This document shows, in pieces, positions 1 through 5,847 of a stretch of 9,263 nt of DNA (the first letter of the stretch is position 1; each line of letters begins with the position of its first letter). The stretch is from Flavobacteriales bacterium UBA7519 (GTDB lineage: Bacteria > Bacteroidota > Bacteroidia > Flavobacteriales > Weeksellaceae). Below the pieces are notes generated by a model. The model saw only the letters and a program-made list of their open reading frames with translations. It ran no database searches and had not been told where the DNA came from. The position numbers and the translations under genes were made by a program. The DNA lies in the NCBI GenBank assembly GCA_002476905.1, contig DLND01000164.1, positions 1-9,263 on the forward strand, given 5' to 3'.

Positions 1-17
1 ATCCTAGTGCAAACTTA

Positions 18-90
18 CCATTGTAACGGCATCCTTTTGTGATGAGGAACGAAGAGCAAAAGATATAGTGGAAAGCAGGTTCCCGGCTCC
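18..90. repeat. Structured intergenic element resembling a dispersed flavobacterial repeat
   Basis: This non-coding stretch contains a perfect 6-bp inverted repeat, CTTTTG at 34-39 and CAAAAG at 57-62, with weaker pairing on either side. The wording around it (GTAACGGCATCC on one side, GATATAGTGGAAAGCAGG on the other) resembles an unannotated intergenic element that I recall from many Flavobacterium and Chryseobacterium genomes. The resemblance is from memory and the function is unknown. It lies just beyond the katA terminator and has no open frame of note. Only one copy is in this window, so its repetitive nature cannot be shown here. Confidence 0.45.
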
Positions 91-131
91 TTAAAAAAGA
101 AACGCTGCTTCAATAAGTGAGGCAGCGTTTC
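91..131 (-). terminator. Rho-independent terminator of katA
   Basis: A perfect 10-bp inverted repeat (GAAACGCTGC at 99-108, GCAGCGTTTC at 122-131) sits 20 bases beyond the katA stop codon. Read on the minus strand it is followed by a T-rich tract (the complement of 91-98), as an intrinsic terminator requires. There is no T tract on the plus-strand side, so it works for katA only. Confidence 0.85.
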
Positions 132-150
132 CAGAATATTAAGGTCTTTG

Positions 151-1641
151 TTACTTGGTGTGATTCATTGTATTGGCATCGATATTAACGCCCAATCCCT
201 GCGCAACTCTCATTCCTAATTCGATATTTGCACGGAAAAAATGACAAAGCTGGCGGTTGATGATTTCGTCACGTTTCGGTCCGTCAATACCGCTCATGTG
301 ACCAACAATGTTGTTGACCAAAGCTGTTCTCGCTTCCTGATTTAGTGCTTTTGTATAAAATAATCCAGGCTGTGTATAGTGGTCGTCATCATTTTGATTT
401 CTGTCATAATGGGCAACGTGGGTATTGTCCAAATCGTACTCAAAAGCTTTGTAGGAGCTATCTGGTTCTATGTCGCTGAAACTGTTTGGGTAATAATTGG
501 GTTTGTCTCCGTAGTCCGAATCATCTGCCATAAAGCCTCCTCTCTGGAAATTGTTAACGGCAAAAGGACATCTGTTAACTTCAAGCTGATGAGAATTAAC
601 ACCTAATCTATATCTGTGAGCATCTGCATAAGAGAAAAGTCTTCCCTGCAACATTTTGTCCGGAGAAAAACTGATACCGTCTACCAAATTACTGGGTGCG
701 AAAGCAGATTGCTCTACGTGAACAAAATAGTTTCTTGGCACTTCATTCAGTTCCATAACACCGACTTCCTGCAAAGGAAATTCGTCCTGAAACCATACTT
801 TTGTTACATCAAAGGGATTCCAACGCCATTCTTTGGCTTGTTGTTCGGTCATTGTCTGGATGTACAGTTTCCATTTTGGGAAATTTCCGGCTTCTATTTC
901 ATTGACTAAATCTTCCTGAGCAAAATCGGGATTTTCGCCCTTCATTTTTGTGGCTTCATCATCAGAGAAATTCTTAATCCCCTGTTGAGTTTTGAAGTGG
1001 AATTTTACCCAAGTTCTCTCATTTTTGTCATTAATCATAGAAAAAGTATGAGAACCAAATCCGTGCATATGTCTGTATCCATAAGGCGTTCCTCTGTCAG
1101 ACATTAAAATTAAAACCTGATGAAGAGATTCCGGATTCAGAGACCAGAAGTCCCAAACCATTGTTTTGCTTTTCAGGTTAGTTTTTGGAACACGTTTTTG
1201 AGTATGGATAAAATCAGGGAATTTTTTTGCATCCTTAATAAAGAAAACAGGTGTGTTATTTCCCACCAGATCCCAGTTTCCGTCTTCGGTGTAGAATTTT
1301 AAGGCAAAACCTCTAGGATCTCTCTCGGTGTCTGCACTTCCCATTTCTCCACCTACAGTTGAGAATCTTGCAAACATTCGGCAGGAATTTCCCACTTTGG
1401 AAAACAGTTTTGCCCTAGTGTATTGGCTAATGTCGTGGGTCACGGTAAAAGTACCATATGCGCCGGAACCTTTGGCGTGTACAATTCTCTCAGGAATTCT
1501 TTCTCTCACAAAATGAGCAAGGTTTTCCTGTAGAATAAAATCCTGTAGCAAAACGGGGCCTCTCGGTCCTACAGTTTGAGAATCCTGATGCTCGTAATAA
1601 GGTGAGCCAACGGCGTTTGTGAGTTTTTTTCTGTTTTCCAT
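151..1641 (-). CDS. katA: Monofunctional heme catalase
   Basis: The product breaks hydrogen peroxide down to water and oxygen, in the cytoplasm, with heme as cofactor. At 496 residues it has the length of the small-subunit (clade 3) catalases. The active-site signature IPERIVHAKGSGAYG is present with the catalytic His55. The essential distal Asn is N128 in GNNTP. The proximal heme-ligand Tyr is Y338 in RLFSYADAHRYRLG, with the partner R334. The spacings between these residues equal those of bovine catalase. No signal peptide is visible. The ATG at 1639-1641 gives a normal catalase N-terminus. The gene is divergent from oxyR, the usual arrangement for a peroxide-inducible catalase, and ends in its own terminator. 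It appears intact, with all key residues present. Confidence 0.97.
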   Translation of the reverse strand: MENRKKLTNAVGSPYYEHQDSQTVGPRGPVLLQDFILQENLAHFVRERIPERIVHAKGSGAYGTFTVTHDISQYTRAKLFSKVGNSCRMFARFSTVGGEMGSADTERDPRGFALKFYTEDGNWDLVGNNTPVFFIKDAKKFPDFIHTQKRVPKTNLKSKTMVWDFWSLNPESLHQVLILMSDRGTPYGYRHMHGFGSHTFSMINDKNERTWVKFHFKTQQGIKNFSDDEATKMKGENPDFAQEDLVNEIEAGNFPKWKLYIQTMTEQQAKEWRWNPFDVTKVWFQDEFPLQEVGVMELNEVPRNYFVHVEQSAFAPSNLVDGISFSPDKMLQGRLFSYADAHRYRLGVNSHQLEVNRCPFAVNNFQRGGFMADDSDYGDKPNYYPNSFSDIEPDSSYKAFEYDLDNTHVAHYDRNQNDDDHYTQPGLFYTKALNQEARTALVNNIVGHMSGIDGPKRDEIINRQLCHFFRANIELGMRVAQGLGVNIDANTMNHTK

Positions 1642-1682
1642 ATGTTAGATTTTATAATTTACTTCATTGTTGATTTTGCGAA

Positions 1683-1713
1683 ATTCGATAAAAAAAGCTA
1701 TTTATGAAACAAA
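1683..1713 (-). promoter_or_regulatory. Candidate katA promoter
   Basis: On the minus strand there is TTTG (complement of 1710-1713), a 19-base spacer, then TATCGAAT (complement of 1683-1690). The -33 box and the spacing fit the Bacteroidota consensus, but the -7 box keeps only its TA and lacks the TTTG half. A weak -7 box would suit a promoter that needs an activator such as OxyR. The predicted transcript start would be near 1678, leaving a leader of about 37 bases. No Shine-Dalgarno sequence is visible, as is usual in this phylum. Confidence 0.4.
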
Positions 1714-1735
1714 TTAATAATTATATTTGTAATAG
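1698..1735. promoter_or_regulatory. Inverted repeat in the katA-oxyR gap, candidate OxyR operator
   Basis: ACAAAT at 1709-1714 and ATTTGT at 1725-1730 form an inverted repeat with a 10-base AT-only centre. It is flanked by CTATT at 1698-1702 and AATAG at 1731-1735, which also mirror each other. One arm covers the katA -33 box and the other covers the oxyR -7 box. Such a place would let one bound regulator repress oxyR while acting on katA. The layout is not the ATAG-N7-CTAT array of the enterobacterial OxyR site, so the assignment is inference from position and symmetry. Confidence 0.35.
1722..1729 (+). promoter_or_regulatory. oxyR promoter, -7 element
   Basis: TATATTTG matches the Bacteroidota TAnnTTTG element exactly. 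The -33 side is weak (TTTATG at 1701-1706, about 16 bases upstream). A start near 1734 would give oxyR a leader of about 22 bases. Confidence 0.5.
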
Positions 1736-1755
1736 ATAAAATTAATTACTAAGTC

Positions 1756-2709
1756 GTGAATATACAACAGCTAGAATATCTGATTGCAGTAGATAAATAT
1801 AAACATTTTGGAAAAGCTGCACAAGCCTGTTTTATTACCCAGCCAACGCTCAGCGCAATGATTCAAAAGTTTGAAGATGAGCTGGATGTCAAGATTTTTG
1901 ACAGGACCACGCATCCCATAAGAACTACCGATGCGGGTGCGGAAATCATTAAGGAAGCTCAGAAAGTGATCGATTCCGTCATGGAATTAAAGAACAAAGC
2001 CAATTTTCTGAACAATATTCTTGCAGGAAAACTAAATCTTGGGATCATACCGACCGTCTCAAGTTATGTGTTGCCAAACGAGATTTTTTCTTTCCTTAAA
2101 AAAAATCCTCAAATTGAATTGAATATCAAGGAAATGACGACGGAAAGCATTATAAAAGCTCTAAAATCCGGGGAATTGGATGCGGGAATCATTTCTACAC
2201 CTTACGCGGCGGCAGATGAGTTCTATCAGGATTTTCTTTTCAATGAGGAACTGATGCTGTATTCGGGTAATCAAGAAACAGAAACTAAAAAAGATCGCTT
2301 CGTAGTCCCGGAGGATATTGATGTGGATAAGGTGTGGCTTTTGGAGGAAGGTAATTGTCTGAGAACACAATTCGAGAACATCTGTCATCTGAAAGAAAAT
2401 TCTCTGAAACCAAGTAATCTCGAATTTTTGGCTTCTAATATCAACACGTTGATTCAAATGGTAGATAAAGTGGGCGGAATTACGATTCTACCAGAAATGG
2501 GAGTGGAGCAACTGTCTGCAGAGCAAAAACAAAAAGTTTCACGATTCATAAAGCCTTTTCCTTACAGGGAAATAAGCTTGATTTATTACAAACCGACTTA
2601 CAAACAGAAAATTATTGATGAGTTGATTTCGGAGATCCGCGTTTCTATGGAAAAACGACTTAACTACTATAAAGATTCTGAAAATTACGTCAGTATCAAA
2701 CCTGAGTAA
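1756..2709 (+). CDS. oxyR: Hydrogen-peroxide-responsive LysR-family regulator OxyR
   Basis: This is a 317-residue LysR-type regulator. The N-terminal winged helix-turn-helix (about residues 1-60) includes the LysR-typical FITQPTLSAMIQKFEDELDVKIFDR. A linker helix and a two-lobed sensor domain (about 90-295) follow. The OxyR hallmark is present: C201 and C210 in EEGNCLRTQFENIC, with the 9-residue spacing of the two redox cysteines of E. coli OxyR (C199 and C208). These form a disulfide on peroxide exposure and switch the protein to an activator. The start is a GTG at 1756. It is preferred because it gives the canonical MNIQQLEYLIAV opening that matches other OxyR proteins. The gene is divergent from katA, its likely target. 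No obvious terminator follows. Confidence 0.95.
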   Translation: MNIQQLEYLIAVDKYKHFGKAAQACFITQPTLSAMIQKFEDELDVKIFDRTTHPIRTTDAGAEIIKEAQKVIDSVMELKNKANFLNNILAGKLNLGIIPTVSSYVLPNEIFSFLKKNPQIELNIKEMTTESIIKALKSGELDAGIISTPYAAADEFYQDFLFNEELMLYSGNQETETKKDRFVVPEDIDVDKVWLLEEGNCLRTQFENICHLKENSLKPSNLEFLASNINTLIQMVDKVGGITILPEMGVEQLSAEQKQKVSRFIKPFPYREISLIYYKPTYKQKIIDELISEIRVSMEKRLNYYKDSENYVSIKPE

Positions 2710-2736
2710 ATTCATATTCATTTAGTAGGAATTGAT

Positions 2737-2767
2737 TTTGAAATCTAAATTATTGTGTGTATTTTTG
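2737..2767 (+). promoter_or_regulatory. metK promoter with full Bacteroidota consensus
   Basis: TTTG at 2737-2740, a 19-base spacer and TATTTTTG at 2760-2767 match the TTTG / TAnnTTTG consensus at every defined base. The predicted transcript start, about 2772-2775, leaves a leader of roughly 135 bases and places the riboswitch aptamer about 12 bases into the mRNA. Confidence 0.7.
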
Positions 2768-2785
2768 CGGTCGAATTTTGAATAA

Positions 2786-2836
2786 CGGAGGAGAACTTTG
2801 ACTGATTGCAACCTCACTAAAAAATGCTAAAACAGA
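2786..2836 (+). promoter_or_regulatory. SAM-II-like riboswitch aptamer in the metK leader
   Basis: By alignment from memory, this matches the SAM-II (metA motif) pseudoknot aptamer. The short P1 stem is GAGG (2788-2791) with CCTC (2812-2815). The loop between the arms is 20 bases (19-20 in the SAM-II sequences I recall) and ends in TTGCAA, as in SAM-II. The tail CTAAAAAATGCTAAAAC corresponds to the conserved GUUAAA...GCUAAA tail. The second helix of the pseudoknot can form from GCA (2808-2810) with TGC (2825-2827) and CTG (2802-2804) with CAG (2833-2835). SAM-II RNAs are known from alphaproteobacteria and Bacteroidota and turn off methionine and SAM genes. The position before metK, the SAM synthetase gene, fits product feedback. 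P1 is only 4 bp, so a variant class (SAM-II long-loop or SAM-V) is possible. Confidence 0.7.
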
Positions 2837-2908
2837 TTTTTCTCTTTTAGTTCCTTTTGCAATCCGTATTTTTCAGCCTCAAAACATTAAAAATATAAAA
2901 GGAATAAT
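2837..2908 (+). promoter_or_regulatory. Expression platform and ribosome binding site of metK
   Basis: TTTTAG at 2845-2850 complements the aptamer tail CTAAAA (2827-2832). That hairpin continues past one C-C mismatch with TCT (2841-2843) pairing AGA (2834-2836) around a TTTT loop. TTGCAATC at 2857-2864 is the perfect complement of aptamer GATTGCAA (2804-2811). Between these strands, TTCCTTTT at 2851-2858 is the perfect complement of AAAAGGAA at 2897-2904, the Shine-Dalgarno region five bases before the ATG. The arrangement predicts translational control: without SAM the aptamer strands are held by 2845-2864 and the ribosome site is open, and with SAM the anti-Shine-Dalgarno strand is free to close it. 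No T tract suggestive of a terminator lies in the leader. Confidence 0.6.
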
Positions 2909-4189
2909 ATGTCTTATTTATTTACGTCCGAATCAGTTTCAGAAGGACACCCGGATAAAATTGCCGATCAAATTTCCGATGCGCTTATCGATCATTTTTT
3001 GGCTTATGACAAAAATTCAAAGGTGGCTTGCGAAACTTTAGTTACCACAGGTCAGGTTGTTCTGGCTGGTGAAGTAAAATCAGAAGCTTATCTAGATGTG
3101 CAGCATATAGCGAGAGATGTCATCAATAAAATTGGTTACACGAAAAGTGAATATATGTTTAATGGTGATTCTTGTGGTGTGATTTCAGCAATCCACGAGC
3201 AGTCTCCGGACATCAATCAAGGTGTAGACAGAACCTTGGATGAAACGGACTTCGAAGCGAGAGCCAATGCTCAAGGTGCAGGAGATCAAGGAATGATGTT
3301 TGGTTACGCTACCAATGAAACTGAAAATTATATGCCTTTGGCTTTGGATCTTGCGCATCAAATTCTAAAAGAATTGGCAGATCTTAGACGAGAAGGAAAT
3401 GCAATTCCTTACTTGCGACCAGATGCGAAATCTCAAGTAACAATCGAGTATTCTGATGATCATAAACCGGTAAGAATCGACAGTATTGTTGTTTCTACGC
3501 AACACGATGATTTTGGGAGCGAAGAAGCAATGTTAGCTAAAATCAAAAAAGATATTATCGAGATTCTAATTCCTAAAGTTAAGGCTAAACAGAAGCCGGA
3601 AATCCAGGAATTGTTCAACGGTGACATCAAATACCATATCAACCCAACTGGAAAATTTGTAATCGGTGGTCCTCACGGAGATACAGGTCTCACGGGGAGA
3701 AAAATCATCGTAGATACTTACGGTGGAAAAGGTGCTCACGGAGGTGGTGCGTTTTCCGGAAAAGATCCTTCCAAAGTTGACAGAAGCGCAGCTTATGCTA
3801 CAAGACATATTGCTAAAAACCTGGTAGCAGCTGGTGTTGCAGATGAGGTTTTGGTTCAGGTTTCTTATGCGATTGGTGTGGCAGAGCCTTGTGGTCTTTA
3901 CATCAACACTTGTGGAACTTCTAAACTGGATATCAACGATGGCGAATTGGCAAAAAGAGTTCAGAAATTATTTGACCTAAGACCTTACGCCGTAGAAAAA
4001 AATCTTAAACTCAGAAATCCTATCTATTTAGAAACGGCCGCTTATGGTCATATGGGTAAGGATTATTATGTGGCAGATAAAACCTTCAACAAAGGACATA
4101 AAAATGAGTTGACATTGAAAGATCTTGAGTTCTTCACTTGGGAGAAGTTGGATCGTGTAGACGATGTCAAAATAGAATTCGGATTGTAA
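2909..4189 (+). CDS. metK: S-adenosylmethionine synthetase (methionine adenosyltransferase)
   Basis: The enzyme makes SAM from methionine and ATP, releasing phosphate and pyrophosphate, as a cytoplasmic oligomer. The ATP-binding GHPDK is at residues 13-17, the first family signature GAGDQG at 123-128 and the phosphate-binding GGGAFSGKD at 278-286. At 426 residues it is longer than the 384-residue E. coli enzyme. Part of the extra length is a charged insert just before GAGDQG (about residues 108-122) and part is in the middle domain (about 160-240). I believe such length is normal in Bacteroidota. The ATG at 2909 follows an AAAAGGA ribosome binding site, unusually strong for this phylum. The gene is monocistronic, with its own promoter, riboswitch leader and terminator. 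Confidence 0.98.
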   Translation: MSYLFTSESVSEGHPDKIADQISDALIDHFLAYDKNSKVACETLVTTGQVVLAGEVKSEAYLDVQHIARDVINKIGYTKSEYMFNGDSCGVISAIHEQSPDINQGVDRTLDETDFEARANAQGAGDQGMMFGYATNETENYMPLALDLAHQILKELADLRREGNAIPYLRPDAKSQVTIEYSDDHKPVRIDSIVVSTQHDDFGSEEAMLAKIKKDIIEILIPKVKAKQKPEIQELFNGDIKYHINPTGKFVIGGPHGDTGLTGRKIIVDTYGGKGAHGGGAFSGKDPSKVDRSAAYATRHIAKNLVAAGVADEVLVQVSYAIGVAEPCGLYINTCGTSKLDINDGELAKRVQKLFDLRPYAVEKNLKLRNPIYLETAAYGHMGKDYYVADKTFNKGHKNELTLKDLEFFTWEKLDRVDDVKIEFGL

Positions 4190-4213
4190 AATATCCAAAC
4201 TTTAGAAATCTTG

Positions 4214-4249
4214 AAACTGCTTTATTTTTTTGAATAAAGCAGTTTTTTT
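4214..4249 (+). terminator. Rho-independent terminator of metK
   Basis: A perfect 13-bp inverted repeat (4214-4226 with 4233-4245, core AAACTGCTTTATT) around a 6-base loop is followed by a run of T ending at 4249. It lies 24 bases beyond the metK stop codon. Confidence 0.92.
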
Positions 4250-4280
4250 ATTTTCTAGTCCATTCGAGCATCACTTTTGC

Positions 4281-4288
4281 TATTTTTG
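4281..4288 (+). promoter_or_regulatory. Promoter -7 element of the exported protein gene
   Basis: TATTTTTG matches TAnnTTTG and lies 21 bases before the ATG at 4309. No clear TTTG is found at the expected -33 distance. The leader would be about 15 bases. Confidence 0.5.
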
Positions 4289-4308
4289 TGAACAATTTAA
4301 ATTAATCA

Positions 4309-4794
4309 ATGAAATCATTTATATATTCAGCCCTTCTTTTTTTTAGCTTTTGTGGTGTTGTAAAGTCACAAGTTACAATGCACAAATTAGTTACTGCTGG
4401 TTATTCCTATCAAAACTCAAGTTTTGGAGAAGTGGGTGGTAAATTGCTTTTTCTGAGTACTGATGACGTGGTTTTCCGGACAGGATTATCTGTCTTGATG
4501 GGCTCTGTAAATCAGAAATTTGCAATAATGCCAAAAATTCAGGCTGATTTTCTTTTCAACTTTGAAAGAAATGTGGATTTGTATCATTCCTACTATTTCG
4601 TAGCTGGCGCAGAAGCGACCAATAAATATATTGCGCCAAAAGTAGGTTTCAGTCTTTTCGGAATTGTAGATCTGATGGGAGGTTATGGTTTTTCTCTGGA
4701 CAAAAGCGGAATCAATGGAAAAGAACTGAAAGGGTTTAATATCAATTTCACAATAAATATCCCGATTGTCGCCATTAATGATTTAACTAAATAG
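4309..4794 (+). CDS. Exported hypothetical protein, probable small outer-membrane beta-barrel
   Basis: I do not recognise a named family. The 161-residue product opens with a clear signal peptide: MKSFIYSALLFFSFCGVVKS, then Gln21, with cleavage probably before the Gln as is common in Bacteroidota. The Cys at residue 15 is not in a lipobox, because Phe precedes it, so a lipoprotein is unlikely. The mature part is rich in Gly and aromatic residues and alternates short hydrophobic and polar stretches, as outer-membrane beta strands do. Examples are about 43-50, 53-64, 76-83, 92-102 and 107-128. It ends without a strong C-terminal Phe signature. The gene has its own -7 element and a probable terminator, so it appears to be a single-gene unit. 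The function is unknown. Confidence 0.8.
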   Translation: MKSFIYSALLFFSFCGVVKSQVTMHKLVTAGYSYQNSSFGEVGGKLLFLSTDDVVFRTGLSVLMGSVNQKFAIMPKIQADFLFNFERNVDLYHSYYFVAGAEATNKYIAPKVGFSLFGIVDLMGGYGFSLDKSGINGKELKGFNINFTINIPIVAINDLTK

Positions 4795-4811
4795 TTTTTT
4801 CTGAATCAAAT

Positions 4812-4872
4812 TAAACAAAAACGAAAGTTTAACAATTCATTAACGTTTTGTTTAGACTTTTTTATTATTTTT
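4812..4872 (+). terminator. Probable terminator after the exported protein gene
   Basis: TAAACAAAA (4812-4820) pairs with TTTTGTTTA (4846-4854), and CG (4822-4823) with CG (4844-4845) past one bulged A, closing a 20-base loop. A T-rich stretch follows at 4858-4872. The stem is AT-rich and therefore weak. Confidence 0.5.
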
Positions 4873-4900
4873 ACAAACCTAAATTTTGCGTATAGAAAAA

Positions 4901-4990
4901 CTCTACTCTTAAAAAATAATAACTGAGCCCTCTCAAACCAGTCACAAAAGTATCTGAGTTGATAGTTGGGTTCAAAAAGTAAGAGTAAAG
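4901..4990 (+). promoter_or_regulatory. Leader of the sigma-factor gene closed by a long-range stem
   Basis: CTCTACTCTTA at 4901-4911 is complementary to TAAGAGTAAAG at 4980-4990 with a single mismatch (10 of 11 pairs). The far arm ends two bases before the ATG at 4993. A loose -7-like sequence (TAAATTTTG at 4880-4888, one base too long in the spacer) would start a transcript right at the near arm. The enclosed 68 bases show no strong further structure by eye. Whether the leader folds in vivo or regulates anything is inference. Confidence 0.3.
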
Positions 4991-4992
4991 TT

Positions 4993-5583
4993 ATGAAAAC
5001 GCAAACGGACAGCAAACTGATTTTCCAATATCAGAATGGCGATGAGAAGGCCCTTTCTACATTAATAAACCGACACAAGAAAGACCTGTTCACATTCATC
5101 TACTACAAGTTGATGGATGAAGATCTGGCAAATGACATCTTCCAGGATACATTCATAAAAGTGATCGTTACGCTGAAAGAAGGCCGATATAAAGAAGAGA
5201 ATAAATTTATTCTCTGGGCAAAACGGATTGCGCATAATTTAATCATTGATCACTTCCGTCTTCAGTCCAAGAATATAAAGATTTCTGAAACCTCTTTTGA
5301 AAACGAAGAATTTTCTATTTTTGATATCATCAAGGAACCAGATGGTAATATAGAAGACATGCTGATAGAAAATCAAATTAATGAAGATCTTGTAAAAATG
5401 CTAGTTTTGCTTCCGGAAAACCAGCAAGAAGTGATTAAACTAAGATATTTTGATGGGTTAAGTTTCAAAGAAATAGCGGATCACACAGAGACGAGCATCA
5501 ACACAACACTTGGCCGAGTGAGATATGCGCTCATCAACCTTAGAAAAATCATGGAGGAGCATAAAATAGTTTTAACAAAATAA
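4993..5583 (+). CDS. ECF-type RNA polymerase sigma factor (sigma-70 family)
   Basis: The 196-residue product has only the two sigma regions typical of extracytoplasmic-function factors. Region 2, for core binding and -10 recognition, spans about residues 24-91 and contains DLANDIFQDTFIKV and KFILWAKRIAHNLIIDHFR. Region 4, the -35-binding helix-turn-helix, spans about 134-186 and contains LLPENQQEVIKLRYFDGLSFKEIADHTETSINTTLGRVRYAL. An acidic linker joins them. A TTG at 4966 would add nine residues (MGSKSKSKV), but the ATG at 4993 starts at the usual point for the family and is preferred. No anti-sigma factor with membrane segments is adjacent; a 45-residue gene follows after 47 bases. The target promoters cannot be read from the window. 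Confidence 0.93.
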   Translation: MKTQTDSKLIFQYQNGDEKALSTLINRHKKDLFTFIYYKLMDEDLANDIFQDTFIKVIVTLKEGRYKEENKFILWAKRIAHNLIIDHFRLQSKNIKISETSFENEEFSIFDIIKEPDGNIEDMLIENQINEDLVKMLVLLPENQQEVIKLRYFDGLSFKEIADHTETSINTTLGRVRYALINLRKIMEEHKIVLTK

Positions 5584-5630
5584 TATAATAAAGATTTTTT
5601 TTTGGCGTTATTGTTGTAAAGTTTTTGCTT

Positions 5631-5768
5631 ATGAAAAAAAACGACACTTTAACAAAAAAAGCTTTGATGCCAGAAAAAGAAACCATCGATTTTCTGCTGT
5701 CGTATTCTAAAAATCTTCAGCCAATGAAAACTAAAATGAAGAAAACCATTTTAGTTTCTAAAAACTAG
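5631..5768 (+). CDS. Small 45-residue protein downstream of the sigma factor
   Basis: The frame runs from ATG at 5631 to TAG at 5768 and encodes a basic peptide, opening MKKNDTLTKKALMPEKETID and then FLLSYSKNLQPMKTKMKK. The centre (TIDFLLSYSKNLQ) resembles short Bacteroidota peptides with an I-x-F-L-x-x-x-S-K-x-L pattern that I recall following sigma-factor genes; this is memory, not a search. The peptide has no signal sequence or membrane segment and is predicted helical in the middle. It begins 47 bases after the sigma-factor stop with no clear promoter, so co-transcription is likely. Its function is unknown, and a role in controlling the sigma factor would be speculation. Confidence 0.6.
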   Translation: MKKNDTLTKKALMPEKETIDFLLSYSKNLQPMKTKMKKTILVSKN

Positions 5769-5833
5769 AATTTATTTTTGGATTAAATAATTGATTTTAT
5801 GACGGAGCTTTCCTACATGGATAAAAATTTGAC

Positions 5834-5841
5834 TAGATTTG
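5834..5841 (+). promoter_or_regulatory. Promoter -7 element abutting the yjjG-like gene
   Basis: TAGATTTG matches TAnnTTTG and ends only six bases before the ATG at 5848. The predicted start of transcription is therefore at or within a few bases of the start codon, so the mRNA may be leaderless. The -33 side shows no clean TTTG. Confidence 0.45.
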
Positions 5842-5847
5842 TGCCTT

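Noticed and set aside
379..1516. Several plus-strand open frames opposite katA (379-606, 616-909, 1120-1302, 1328-1516)
   Set aside because: They lie wholly inside a well-supported catalase gene, have no family features or promoters, and are explained by the codon pattern of the other strand.
2161..2721. Minus-strand frames opposite oxyR (2161-2457, 2539-2721)
   Set aside because: Shadows of a clear OxyR gene with no recognisable protein features.
2781..2836. S-box (SAM-I) riboswitch as the class of the metK leader
   Set aside because: GCAACC and TGCTAA do resemble S-box core words, but the long P1 stem, the P2 kink-turn arm and the GGUGCUAA context are missing, and the conserved part is only about 50 bases. 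SAM-II fits better.
3460..3808. Minus-strand frames opposite metK (3460-3642, 3566-3808)
   Set aside because: Shadows of metK; the Ser- and Cys-rich translations have no domain character.
4309..4371. Lipoprotein signal (Cys15) in the exported protein
   Set aside because: The residue before the Cys is Phe, and no Leu-x-Gly/Ala/Ser-Cys lipobox is present. A type I signal peptide ending before Gln21 is more likely.
4806..5015. Minus-strand 69-codon frame between the exported protein and the sigma factor
   Set aside because: It overlaps a terminator, the sigma-factor leader and its start codon, and its hydrophobic, Phe-rich translation is what AT-rich non-coding DNA produces.
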